From positions 2,356,001 to 2,420,000 of the forward strand of contig NZ_CP019706.1 in assembly GCF_002101395.1 (NCBI RefSeq): DNA of 64,000 nucleotides, written 5' to 3'. The position numbers and the translations under genes were made by a program. Of this stretch, positions 33,011 through 41,951 are shown one piece after another. A model generated the notes under the pieces. It was not told the DNA's origin. It did no database searches and saw nothing but the letters and a program-made list of their open reading frames with translations. How positions within the stretch are numbered: the stretch's first letter is position 1; the number at the start of each line of letters is the position of its first letter. The DNA is from Pantoea alhagi. Lineage in GTDB: Bacteria > Pseudomonadota > Gammaproteobacteria > Enterobacterales > Enterobacteriaceae.

Positions 33011-34732
33011 ATGCCCCGCATACAAAAATTTCTTGGAAAAGATCAGATTAAAGCGCCGTTCAATCCGTTTCGGTTTCGCCTTATTTGTCTGGGGGTGGTG
33101 GGGTGTCTGGCTGTTTTGCTGGCCCGTGTCGCCGATCTCCAGTTAATCAATCATCCAATGCTGGAACACGAAGCGGATCAGCGCTCGTTGCGTACCGTTA
33201 CCCTGCCCACGAACCGGGGTACCCTGCTGGATCGCAATGGCGAAACGCTGGCGCTTAGCGTTCCTTCACGCGACATCATTGCCGATCCGCAGCGCGTACT
33301 GGAAGCGCAACCCGATTTCACCAGCCCTAAATGGCAATATCTGGCTAATGCGCTTAATCAACGCCCGGAACAGATACAGCAGCAAATTACCGCTAACCCG
33401 CATCGCCGCTTCCTTTATCTGGGGCGTAAAATCGAACTGGGCATCGCCAAAGATATCAGCAAGCTGCATCTGAAAGGCATCAGCACCGTTTATAACGACA
33501 GTCGGTTTTATCCGATGAGCGAAGCGGCGGCACCGCTTATTGGCATTGTCGGCGCTGATAACACCGGTCTGAACGGGCTGGAAAAAGGCTATGACAAAGT
33601 GCTACAGGGGCAGCCGGGCTTCGAGAAATATCGCCAGGATCGCGAAGGCAACATCATCGCAATGATCGATTATCAGCCGCCGAAACAGCCGCCTACCGTA
33701 CAGCTCAGTATCGATAAGTTCGATCAGTACACGCTTTACAGCAAACTGCGCGATGGCGTGCTGCTGAATAAAGCCGATTCCGGTGCGGCGGTACTGGTAA
33801 AGATTGATACCGGGGAAATCCTTGGGATGGCCTCTTATCCGTCATTTAACCCGAACAACTATGCGGACGTCTCGCCTGCGCAGATGCGCAACGTGGCGAT
33901 CAATGACAGCTTTGAACCCGGCTCAACGGTAAAACCATTGGTGGTAATGGAGGGGCTGGAGCGTGGCCTGGTGCGGCCTGATTCCGTGCTGGATACCACG
34001 CCGTACCGCGTTAACGGTCACCTGATCCGCGACGTTGGCCACTGGCCGCGCCTGACCATGACCGGCATCCTGCAAAAATCGAGTGACATCGGCGTATCGC
34101 ACATTGCGCTGGCGATGCCGGCAGAAGCGCTGGTAAATACCTATCACGCTTTCGGCCTTGGCAAGCCCACCGGCCTTGGGCTGACCGGCGAAAGCGTCGG
34201 CTATTTTCCGCTGCATCGTCAGCGTTGGGCTGATATTGAACGCGCAACCTTCTCGTTTGGCTATGGATTACGCGTAACGCCGTTACAGATCGCCCGTGAA
34301 TATGCCACGCTGGGCAGCTACGGTATTTACCGACCGCTTTCCATTACCAAAGTTACGCCGCCGGTACTGGGTAAACAGGTCGCTAATCCGGAAACGGTAA
34401 AAACGGTAGTGCATATGCTGGAAAGCGATGTGTTGCCGGGCGGCACCGGGATCCGCGCAGCGGTGCCGGGCTATCGGTTAGCCACCAAAACCGGTACGGC
34501 AGAGAAAATGGGCAGTAGCGGTAAATATGATGGCGGTTACGTTAACTACACCGCTGGCATTGCGCCTGCCAGCGATCCGCAGGTAGCTCTGGTGGTGATG
34601 ATTAACCATCCAACCGCAGGCGATCACTTTGGCGGCTCGGTCGCCGCGCCGATTTTCGGCAACATTATGGGGCCGGTACTGAAACATATGAACATTGCCC
34701 CTGATGCGCTGGTAAACGCCGCCCCCCACTAA
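33011..34732 (+). CDS. FtsI-like class B penicillin-binding protein (PBP3 paralogue)
   Basis: 573 residues from the ATG at 33011. One N-terminal transmembrane helix (about 22-42), a pedestal domain with the RG(T)LLDRNG motif near 70-77, and a transpeptidase domain with Ser305-Thr-Val-Lys308 (SxxK) and Lys493-Thr-Gly-Thr (KTG). The second motif reads Ser357-Ser-Asp359 where FtsI has SSN. It cross-links septal peptidoglycan by family. The true ftsI belongs in the mur/fts cluster, so this is a second PBP3, like PBP3SAL of Salmonella. The start codon is only 22 bases after the Omr terminator, so its mRNA may arise by read-through or from a promoter inside the sRNA gene. Confidence 0.9.
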   Translation: MPRIQKFLGKDQIKAPFNPFRFRLICLGVVGCLAVLLARVADLQLINHPMLEHEADQRSLRTVTLPTNRGTLLDRNGETLALSVPSRDIIADPQRVLEAQPDFTSPKWQYLANALNQRPEQIQQQITANPHRRFLYLGRKIELGIAKDISKLHLKGISTVYNDSRFYPMSEAAAPLIGIVGADNTGLNGLEKGYDKVLQGQPGFEKYRQDREGNIIAMIDYQPPKQPPTVQLSIDKFDQYTLYSKLRDGVLLNKADSGAAVLVKIDTGEILGMASYPSFNPNNYADVSPAQMRNVAINDSFEPGSTVKPLVVMEGLERGLVRPDSVLDTTPYRVNGHLIRDVGHWPRLTMTGILQKSSDIGVSHIALAMPAEALVNTYHAFGLGKPTGLGLTGESVGYFPLHRQRWADIERATFSFGYGLRVTPLQIAREYATLGSYGIYRPLSITKVTPPVLGKQVANPETVKTVVHMLESDVLPGGTGIRAAVPGYRLATKTGTAEKMGSSGKYDGGYVNYTAGIAPASDPQVALVVMINHPTAGDHFGGSVAAPIFGNIMGPVLKHMNIAPDALVNAAPH

Positions 34733-34756
34733 TACATCCTTGCTCTTCGATATGAT

Positions 34757-34792
34757 AAAAACCGTGCGGTCAGTTAGACCGCGCGGTTTTTT
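34757..34792 (+). terminator. Terminator after the PBP3 paralogue
   Basis: AAAAACCGTGCGGTC (34757-34771) pairs with the complementary arm at 34777-34791 with one mismatch and a 5-base loop, ending in a run of Ts. Confidence 0.9.
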
Positions 34793-34867
34793 AAGCTGTC
34801 AGCGTTGAGTTCAGCGTGCCTTTGCTGCATGGTTATAACCAGTTTTTTCGGCAGCTAAGGAGCTGGC

Positions 34868-37009
34868 ATGCTTTTTAATTTCTTCCGTTTTCTGTTTCGT
34901 CTGCTGTGGCGCGTACAGCTGCGCGGTGATCTCTCCGGGTTGCGTAAAGAAAAGGTGCTGATTGCGCCTAATCACGCGTCGTTTCTGGACGGAGCCTTGC
35001 TGGCGCTGTTCCTGCCGGTAAAACCGGTTTTCGCTGTCTATTCCAGCATCAGCGATAAGTGGTATATGCGTCTGCTTAAGCCGATGGTGGATTTTGTACC
35101 GCTCGATCCTGGGCGGCCTATGTCGCTTAAATATCTGGTGCGCACGCTTAATGAAGGGCGTCCGGTCGTCATTTTCCCGGAAGGGCGCATTACCATCACC
35201 GGCGCTTTAATGAAAATTTACAGCGGCGCTGGCTTTGTCGCGGCCAAATCGCAGGCGACAGTGGTGCCGATGCGCATCGAAGGCGCGGAATATACGCCTT
35301 TTGGCCGACTCGGCGGCATCTTCAAGCGTCGCCTGTTTCCGCGTATTACCCTGACGGTACTGCCGCCCACCCTGATACCCATGCCCAACGCGCCGCGTGC
35401 CCGCGATCGTCGTGCGCTGGCCGGTGAGCACTTGCATCATATTATGATGGAAGCGCGCATGGCGGTGCGTCCGCGCGAAACCTTGTTCGAGGCTCTTCTT
35501 AGTGCCCGTACCCGCTACGGCTGGTTTAAGCGCTGTATCGAAGATATTAATTTTGCGCCGGACAGCTACACCGGGCTGCTGAAAAAATCGCTGGGCGTGG
35601 GGCGCATTCTGGAGCGCTACACGCAGTCGGGCGAATATATCGGCCTGCTGCTGCCGAATACCACCGTGACCGCCGCCGCGATTTTTGGCGCCACACTGCG
35701 CGCACGCGTACCGGCGATGCTGAACTATACCGCCGGGGTAAACGGCCTGACCAGCGCGGTGACTGCCGCCCAAATAAAAACCGTTTTCACCTCACGACAG
35801 TTTCTGGATAAAGGCAATCTGTGGCATCTGCCGCAGGGGATCCCGCAGGTTCAGTGGATCTTCCTTGAGGATCTGAAAGATACGCTGACGGGTAAAGATA
35901 AGCTGTGGATCCTGGCGCATCTGCTGCTTCCCCGACGCGCGATGCTGCCGCAGCGGGCGGAAGATGCGGCGATGGTGCTGTTTACTTCCGGTTCGGAAGG
36001 CAACCCGAAAGGGGTGGTGCACTCCCATAAAAGCCTGCTGGCGAACGTGGAACAGATTCGTACCGTCGCGGATTTTACGCCACGCGATCGCTTTATGGCC
36101 TCGCTGCCGTTGTTCCATGCATTCGGCCTGACGGTTGGCCTGTTTACGCCGCTGTTTACCGGCGCTCAGGTGTTTTTATATCCCAGCCCGCTGCACTATC
36201 GCATCGTGCCGGAGCTGGTTTATGACCGTAACTGCACCGTGCTGTTTGGCACCTCGACCTTCCTTGGCAACTATGCTCGCTTCGCCAACCCCTATGATTT
36301 CGCCCGCCTGCGCTATGTGGTCGCCGGAGCGGAGAAACTGCAGGAAAGCGTGCGTCAGCTCTATCAGGAGCGCTTTGGGATTCGCATTCTTGAAGGCTAT
36401 GGCGTTACCGAATGCGCGCCGGTGGTATCGATTAACGTACCGATGGCGGCAAAACCGCATACCGTTGGCCGTCTGCTGCCAGGTATGGATTCACGACTGA
36501 TGTCGGTGCCGGGCATTGAGCAGGGCGGGCGGCTACAGTTGCGCGGGCCGAATATCATGAATGGTTATCTGCGCGTGGAGCGTCCCGGCGAGCTGGAGCC
36601 GCCAGTGGCCGACAATGGCGAAGGCGTGATGGAGCCGGGCTGGTATGACACTGGCGATATCGTCAGCTTTGATGAGGGCGGCTTCTGTCAGATTCAGGGC
36701 AGGGCGAAACGCTTTGCGAAAATTGCAGGCGAAATGGTTTCTCTGGAAGTGGTTGAGCAAATCGCGCTGAAAGCCTCACCGGAGAAACAGCACGCCGCCA
36801 CCATTAAGCCGGACGGCAATCGCGGCGAAGCGCTGGTACTGTTCACCACCGACCGCGAACTGCAGCGTGATCGCCTGCAGCAGGCGGCCCGCGAACTGGG
36901 CGCGGCAGAGCTGGCGATACCGCGAGATATTCGTTTCCTGCAACAGCTGCCGCTGCTGGGCAGCGGTAAGCCCGATTTCGTCACGCTGAAAAAAATGGTG
37001 GAAGAATGA
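34868..37009 (+). CDS. aas: Bifunctional 2-acylglycerophosphoethanolamine acyltransferase / acyl-ACP synthetase
   Basis: 713 residues against 719 in E. coli. The N-terminal PlsC-type acyltransferase domain (about 15-190) has the HX4D motif in PNHASFLDG and the FPEGRIT motif. The C-terminal AMP-binding synthetase (about 230-710) has TSGSEGNPKGV and a GYGVTE block. It reacylates lysophosphatidylethanolamine using fatty acids activated on ACP. Its stop overlaps the start of lplT (ATGA), which encodes the partner flippase. CTAAGGAG precedes the ATG. Confidence 0.97.
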   Translation: MLFNFFRFLFRLLWRVQLRGDLSGLRKEKVLIAPNHASFLDGALLALFLPVKPVFAVYSSISDKWYMRLLKPMVDFVPLDPGRPMSLKYLVRTLNEGRPVVIFPEGRITITGALMKIYSGAGFVAAKSQATVVPMRIEGAEYTPFGRLGGIFKRRLFPRITLTVLPPTLIPMPNAPRARDRRALAGEHLHHIMMEARMAVRPRETLFEALLSARTRYGWFKRCIEDINFAPDSYTGLLKKSLGVGRILERYTQSGEYIGLLLPNTTVTAAAIFGATLRARVPAMLNYTAGVNGLTSAVTAAQIKTVFTSRQFLDKGNLWHLPQGIPQVQWIFLEDLKDTLTGKDKLWILAHLLLPRRAMLPQRAEDAAMVLFTSGSEGNPKGVVHSHKSLLANVEQIRTVADFTPRDRFMASLPLFHAFGLTVGLFTPLFTGAQVFLYPSPLHYRIVPELVYDRNCTVLFGTSTFLGNYARFANPYDFARLRYVVAGAEKLQESVRQLYQERFGIRILEGYGVTECAPVVSINVPMAAKPHTVGRLLPGMDSRLMSVPGIEQGGRLQLRGPNIMNGYLRVERPGELEPPVADNGEGVMEPGWYDTGDIVSFDEGGFCQIQGRAKRFAKIAGEMVSLEVVEQIALKASPEKQHAATIKPDGNRGEALVLFTTDRELQRDRLQQAARELGAAELAIPRDIRFLQQLPLLGSGKPDFVTLKKMVEE

Positions 37010-38208
37010 CACTCCCCGTTCATGGATCTTCATTAATGTCGCGCGGCATGCTGGCGGTAATTGTTGCCCAGTTTTTCTCCGCTTTTGGTGATAACGCGCT
37101 GCTGTTCGCAACGCTGGCGCTGCTGAAAAACCAGCACTATCCCGACTGGAGCCAGCCGGTGCTGCAGATGGTATTTGTCGCTACCTATATTCTGCTGGCA
37201 CCTTTTGTCGGCCAGCTGGCAGACAGTTTTGCCAAGGGACGGGTAATGATGCTGGCGAACGGCCTGAAATTGCTGGGTGCGCTGGTGATCTGCTTTGGCT
37301 TCGATCCATTTGTTGGTTATGGGCTGGTGGGCATCGGCGCGGCGGCCTATTCACCCGCCAAGTACGGCATTCTTGGTGAGATCACCAATGGCGAACAGCT
37401 GGTAAAAGCCAATGGCCTGATGGAAGCCTCTACCATTGCGGCGATCCTGCTGGGATCGATGGCGGGCGGCGTACTGGCGGACTGGCACCTGCTGGCGGCA
37501 CTGTTCGCCTGCGTGGTGGCCTACGGACTGGCGGTCGCCGCCAACCTGCTGATCCCGAAGCTGCAGGCGGCGCGTCCCGGTCAAAGCTGGCATCCGCTGG
37601 CAATGACGCGTAGCTTTTTTCAGGCGGCACGGCTGCTGTGGCGCAATGGTGAAACACGCTTTTCGCTGTTAGGCACCAGCCTGTTTTGGGGCGCGGGCGT
37701 AACGCTGCGCTTTTTGCTGGTGCTGTGGGTGCCGGTTGCGCTGGGCATCACCGACAACAAAACCCCCACGCTGCTGAATGCGATGGTAGCGATCGGCATC
37801 GTGATTGGCGCGGCGGCGGCGGCAAAGCTGGTTACGCTGAAAACCGTCGGGCGCTGTATGCCCGCAGGCGTTCTGATTGGCGTCGCGGTAGTGATTTTTG
37901 CGCTACAGCAGACCCAGCTGAACGCCTATGCGCTGCTGATGGTCATCGGCGCACTGGGTGGCTTTTTTGTGGTGCCGCTGAATGCGCTGCTGCAGGAGCG
38001 CGGCAAACAAACGGTCGGTGCAGGCAACGCTATTGCGGTACAGAACCTGGGGGAGAACAGCGCCATGCTGTTGATGCTGGGCCTCTATTCACTGGCGATC
38101 CGTCTGGGTGCGCCGCCGGTTGCAACCGGCGTGGGCTTTGGCGCGCTGTTTGCGCTCGCTATCGCCATGCTCTGGGGCTGGCAGCTGGCGCAAAAGCGTC
38201 GCGGATAG
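37006..38208 (+). CDS. lplT: Lysophospholipid transporter LplT
   Basis: 400 residues with about 12 transmembrane segments, MFS fold. Near-continuous similarity to E. coli LplT, for example SAFGDNALLFATLALLKNQ, AAAYSPAKYGILGE and AVQNLGENSAMLLML. It flips lysophospholipids to the cytoplasmic face for Aas. It starts within the aas stop codon (4-base overlap). A terminator follows after 11 bases. Confidence 0.97.
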   Translation: MTLPVHGSSLMSRGMLAVIVAQFFSAFGDNALLFATLALLKNQHYPDWSQPVLQMVFVATYILLAPFVGQLADSFAKGRVMMLANGLKLLGALVICFGFDPFVGYGLVGIGAAAYSPAKYGILGEITNGEQLVKANGLMEASTIAAILLGSMAGGVLADWHLLAALFACVVAYGLAVAANLLIPKLQAARPGQSWHPLAMTRSFFQAARLLWRNGETRFSLLGTSLFWGAGVTLRFLLVLWVPVALGITDNKTPTLLNAMVAIGIVIGAAAAAKLVTLKTVGRCMPAGVLIGVAVVIFALQQTQLNAYALLMVIGALGGFFVVPLNALLQERGKQTVGAGNAIAVQNLGENSAMLLMLGLYSLAIRLGAPPVATGVGFGALFALAIAMLWGWQLAQKRRG

Positions 38209-38219
38209 AAAAGTAAGCA

Positions 38220-38246
38220 GGCGCAGCGTTCAACGCTGCGCCGCTG
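38220..38246. terminator. Terminator between lplT and tas
   Basis: GGCGCAGCG (38220-38228) pairs with CGCTGCGCC (38234-38242) around TTCAA; CTGTTTT follows. It lies between convergent genes. Confidence 0.75.
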
Positions 38247-38248
38247 TT

Positions 38249-39289
38249 TTACGGCGCGGGATAGGTGTAGCGACGATGAATCGCTTCCAGCTGTTCCAGT
38301 AGCTCACCGCTGAGCGTCAATTGATAGCTGTCGATATTGCTCTGCAGCTGTTCAGGCGTCGTAGCGCCCAGCAGCGTGCTGGCGACAAAAGGCTGCTGAC
38401 GCACAAAGGCCAGCGCCATCTGTGCCGGATCGATCCCGTGGCTGCGTGCCAGCTCGACATATTCCGCTACCGCCTGTTGAGACTGCTCACCGCTGTAACG
38501 CGTAAAGCGGCTAAACAAGGTATTTCGCGCCCCGGCCGGACGCGCGCCGTTCAGATATTTACCGCTAAGCGTGCCGAAAGCGAGGCTGGAATAAGCCAGC
38601 AGCTCGACGCCTTCATGCTGGCTAATCTCCGCCAGGCCCACTTCAAAGCTACGGTTGAGCAGGCTATAGGGATTCTGAATGGAAACAATACGCGGCAGCT
38701 CATGCTTTTCCGCCAGCTGCAGATAACGCATTACGCCCCACGGCGTTTCATTCGAGACGCCGATATAACGGATCTTACCGGCGCGCACCTGCTCGGCCAG
38801 CGCCTCCAGCGTTTCCAGCAGCGTAACCGGCACGCTGGTATCCGTGTACTGATAGCCCAGTTTGCCAAAACAGTTAGTTTGACGCTGCGGCCAGTGCACC
38901 TGATAAAGGTCGATATAATCAGTGTTCAGACGCTTCAGGCTGGCTTCCAGCGCCACGCGAATATTTTTGCGATCCAGCACCTGAGCCGGACGAATACCGG
39001 CATCGCTGCCGCGTGATGGTCCGGCAACTTTAGTCGCCAGTACGATTTTGTCGCGGTTGCCGCGCGCCTTTAGCCAGTTGCCGATATAGCTTTCGGTCAA
39101 TCCCTGCGTTTCCGGGCGTGGCGGAACAGGATACATTTCCGCGGTGTCGATGAGGTTAATGCCGCAACTAACGGCTAAATCCAACTGGGCATGGGCATCG
39201 GCTTCGCTATTTTGCTCACCAAACGTCATGGTTCCCAATCCCAGCTGGCTGACTTCCAGCGTACTGTGGGGGATACGGTGATAGTGCAT
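38249..39289 (-). CDS. tas: Aldo/keto reductase Tas
   Basis: 346 residues from the ATG at 39289, the E. coli length; an in-frame start at 39310 adds seven residues. NADP(H)-dependent TIM-barrel reductase with the catalytic tetrad pattern: Asp and Tyr in INLIDTAEMYP, Lys in IVLATKVAGPS, His in LYQVHWPQR. E. coli Tas restores tyrosine synthesis in starved tyrA mutants; its normal substrate is unknown. The place next to lplT and ygdR is conserved. Confidence 0.95.
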   Translation of the reverse strand: MHYHRIPHSTLEVSQLGLGTMTFGEQNSEADAHAQLDLAVSCGINLIDTAEMYPVPPRPETQGLTESYIGNWLKARGNRDKIVLATKVAGPSRGSDAGIRPAQVLDRKNIRVALEASLKRLNTDYIDLYQVHWPQRQTNCFGKLGYQYTDTSVPVTLLETLEALAEQVRAGKIRYIGVSNETPWGVMRYLQLAEKHELPRIVSIQNPYSLLNRSFEVGLAEISQHEGVELLAYSSLAFGTLSGKYLNGARPAGARNTLFSRFTRYSGEQSQQAVAEYVELARSHGIDPAQMALAFVRQQPFVASTLLGATTPEQLQSNIDSYQLTLSGELLEQLEAIHRRYTYPAP

Positions 39290-39410
39290 TTGCCGGCTTC
39301 CTTTTGTCATTATGGGGAAAAACTTGGCGGTGCGATTTCAACAAGCACCATTTCGACTATAGCGGGCAGTGACGTGGGGGGAAAGAGGAGAGTGATGGTT
39401 CAATTTATCG

Positions 39411-39446
39411 ATAAGCGCCGGAGGCTGTTGCAAAGTCGGCGCTTAT
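39411..39446. terminator. Stem-loop between ygdR and tas
   Basis: ATAAGCGCCG (39411-39420) and CGGCGCTTAT (39437-39446) form a perfect 10-bp stem with a 16-base loop, 7 bases after the ygdR stop on the minus strand. There is no clear T-run. Confidence 0.55.
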
Positions 39447-39452
39447 ATCTGA

Positions 39453-39668
39453 TTACCGCTCAATGATGGAAGAGACCTCATCACCGTTGATCTGCATTTC
39501 ATTACCGGCCTGATCGGTATATTTGACCAGCCCTGTATCCTTATCAATTTCCGGCTTGCCGTCAGTCATAATCATATGACCATCCTTAGTGGACATGACG
39601 TAACTGCTGCTGCAGCCGCTTAACAGCATCATCATGGTCAACACAGCCACGCTGGTAATCCGCTTCAT
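39453..39668 (-). CDS. ygdR: YgdI/YgdR-family small lipoprotein
   Basis: 71 residues. A lipoprotein signal with lipobox LLSGC places the lipidated cysteine at 19. The rest is the DUF903 Sm-like domain (YVMSTKDGHMIMTDGKPEID). It closely matches E. coli YgdR, which also lies beside tas. The function is unknown. Confidence 0.93.
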   Translation of the reverse strand: MKRITSVAVLTMMMLLSGCSSSYVMSTKDGHMIMTDGKPEIDKDTGLVKYTDQAGNEMQINGDEVSSIIER

Positions 39669-39804
39669 TATCTTTTCTCCTGGTGATTATTCCAACTACA
39701 CAGTGTAGTAATAAAATATTTACTGCCCAGGATTAATCGCAGGATTCTGAAAAAAGCGCGGGGGAGGAAATATCCGGCCGCAGCCGGATATTGAGGAACA
39801 GCAA

Positions 39805-40515
39805 TTACTGGGCGGATTTCTTGCCACGCAGCAGATTAAGGCTCTCTACCGCCATTGAGAAGAACATCGCGAAATAGATATAGCCCTTCGGCACATGGAT
39901 ATTGAAGCTTTCCAGAATCAACGTAAAGCCGACCAGAATAAGGAACGCGAGCGCCAGCATTTTCACTGACGGATGGCGATCGACAAACTCCCCGATGCCT
40001 TTCGCCGCGAACATCATTACGCCAACCGCAACCACTACCGCAGCCATCATAATAAACAGGTGGTCGGACAGGCCCACTGCGGTAATCACCGAGTCGAGGC
40101 TGAAAATAATATCCAGCACCATGATCTGCACGATAGCTCCGAAGAAGGAGTGAACGTTGGTTTTATGCTCCTCATTATTGCCTTCGATGCTTTCATGGAT
40201 CTCCATGCTCGATTTCCACAGCAGAAACAGACCGCCGCCAAGCAGAATTAAATCACGCGCGGAAAAGGAGTGATCAAACAGGGTAAACAGCGGGTCGGTG
40301 AGCTTAATGACCCATGCAATAGAAGCCAGCAGCCCTAAACGCATCAGCATTGCGCCCATCAGGCCAATACGTCGTGCGCTATTCTGTCGATTTTTTGGCA
40401 GTTTTGCCACAACCAGGGAGAGGAAAATAATATTATCGATGCCCAGCACGATTTCAAGTATGGTCAGCGTGCCGAGGGCCAGCCAGGCATTGGGATCTGC
40501 AATCCAGTCAAACAT
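39805..40515 (-). CDS. ygdQ: TerC-family integral membrane protein YgdQ
   Basis: 236 residues with about seven transmembrane helices. The TerC signature is visible in the N-terminal LEIVLGIDNIIFLS and the internal repeat IFSLDSVITAVG, each with the conserved acidic residue and asparagine or serine. TerC relatives are tied to metal export or tellurite resistance; no function is proven for YgdQ. It lies between ygdR and mutH, as in E. coli. Confidence 0.93.
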   Translation of the reverse strand: MFDWIADPNAWLALGTLTILEIVLGIDNIIFLSLVVAKLPKNRQNSARRIGLMGAMLMRLGLLASIAWVIKLTDPLFTLFDHSFSARDLILLGGGLFLLWKSSMEIHESIEGNNEEHKTNVHSFFGAIVQIMVLDIIFSLDSVITAVGLSDHLFIMMAAVVVAVGVMMFAAKGIGEFVDRHPSVKMLALAFLILVGFTLILESFNIHVPKGYIYFAMFFSMAVESLNLLRGKKSAQ

Positions 40516-40582
40516 TGTAACATTGCATCCTAAACGAAAGTTAAACGGTGATTATACGCATCGCCTCACATTCTGGAAAAGA

Positions 40583-41266
40583 TTAAAGCAAAAAATGACG
40601 GGCCAGCAGCGGGGCGGTAAAACTTTTTTTCAGATAAAAACCGCGCGGCAGCGTCATAATCGGCTGACCATGCTCGCCGATGCCTTCAGTTAACGCCTTG
40701 CTGTTGGCCGCTTTGGGACGGATCTGCAACACCTCGCCGTGGCGGGCGGTGATGCGCTCCACCTGGCCTAATACAATCATATCCATCAGCTCTTCCCAGT
40801 CGCGCTGCAGCAGCTCCTCTTCCTGCTGCGTTGGGCTCCACAGCAGCGGCGCGCCAACGTGTCGTGTCGCCAGAGGGATAGCTCGATCGCCTTCCACCGG
40901 GATCCACAGTACCCGTGTCAGCTTATGACGCACGTGGCTGTTTTCCCAGGTCACGCCGCTATTGCCGGTCAGCGGCGCAACGCAAACAAATGTGGTCTCC
41001 AGCGGGCGACCCTGCGCATCAACTGGAATTGTTTTTAACTCGACGCCGAGATGGGCAAAATCACGTTCAGGCTTGCTGCCGGCACTGGCGCCAAGATACA
41101 TCTCCAGCAGCATGCCGACCCAACCTTTATCACGACGTAAATCCGCAGGCGTGGCGATACCGGCCTGCTGCGCCAGCTCGCCCAGCGTATAGCCTGCCAG
41201 CGCCTGCGCACGCGCCAGTAATATCTCTTCATCTGGCGGTGGCGTAGTGAGAAAACGTGGTGCCAT
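40583..41266 (-). CDS. mutH: DNA mismatch repair endonuclease MutH
   Basis: 227 residues. A PD-(D/E)xK nuclease that nicks the unmethylated strand at hemimethylated GATC sites when activated by MutS and MutL. Catalytic residues are Asp69, Glu76 and Lys78 in ERDFAHLGVELKTI. Its presence implies Dam methylation. The gene is transcribed away from the DARS2-like gap and rppH. Confidence 0.96.
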   Translation of the reverse strand: MAPRFLTTPPPDEEILLARAQALAGYTLGELAQQAGIATPADLRRDKGWVGMLLEMYLGASAGSKPERDFAHLGVELKTIPVDAQGRPLETTFVCVAPLTGNSGVTWENSHVRHKLTRVLWIPVEGDRAIPLATRHVGAPLLWSPTQQEEELLQRDWEELMDMIVLGQVERITARHGEVLQIRPKAANSKALTEGIGEHGQPIMTLPRGFYLKKSFTAPLLARHFLL

Positions 41267-41458
41267 ATTCCCTCTGTTTATTGCTCAAAAAATAACCACC
41301 CTGTTCAGGTATCTTTTCTGTAGACTGATGGGCGGTAATATCAGGGAATAATAGCATGATAAATCTTGGGATTTTATTTCGCTGCGCTACAGGAAGAGCA
41401 AACGGCGTTGCTGTTTTACCCACATTGTCACCGGCAATGAACAGGATCTTACACCTGG

Positions 41459-41875
41459 TTATCCACAGAAACGTGGGATAACTCAGCTTTTTCTCGCATA
41501 CTGTTTCCATTTACAGCCTTGACGCAGGGCTTTTTTACTGGGCGCAGCCATTTTGTGCATAACTTTATCGCATATTCTGTGGATAAAATCGGCGATGGGC
41601 GATCTTTCGCCAGTAAAGGATCCTTGCGGGTATAAACAGTACGTCCAGGGCCTGAACTGCGGCTAATAATGAAAGGAATGTTTTTAAAATAAACGAGTTA
41701 TCAATATTGCGTCTGCCAGGTGTTTCTGCGCTATTTCACGCTTTTCCCACTCGGTTACCATGTTCTGCACAAAGATATCCACAGAAAAAGTGAATAAAAT
41801 TGGGCTTTTTAGCCGTCAGCTGTTTATAACTATGATGAAAACTGTGAGTTATCCCCCTGTTGTGGGTTATTCACA
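41459..41875. promoter_or_regulatory. DARS2-like DnaA-box cluster (mutH-rppH gap)
   Basis: The 685-base gap 41267-41951 has no gene but holds four perfect TTATNCACA DnaA boxes: 41459-41467 (+), 41554-41562 (-), 41578-41586 (-) and 41867-41875 (+). A near-box, ATATCCACA, lies at 41775-41783. By a rough composition-free estimate, 0.02 such boxes are expected in this length. In E. coli DARS2, which reactivates ADP-DnaA to ATP-DnaA with help from IHF and Fis, occupies this same gap. IHF and Fis sites could not be assigned with confidence. Confidence 0.85.
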
Positions 41876-41951
41876 GCCGCAAGCAGTGGTTTACCGCCTG
41901 TAAGGAGTATGAAACAATCAGACTATCTGAATTTCAGTTTGAGGTAGTCCC

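Noticed and set aside
41229..41510. 93-codon minus-strand frame between mutH and the DnaA boxes
   Set aside because: It overlaps the mutH start and the first DnaA box, has no Shine-Dalgarno and no recognisable domain.
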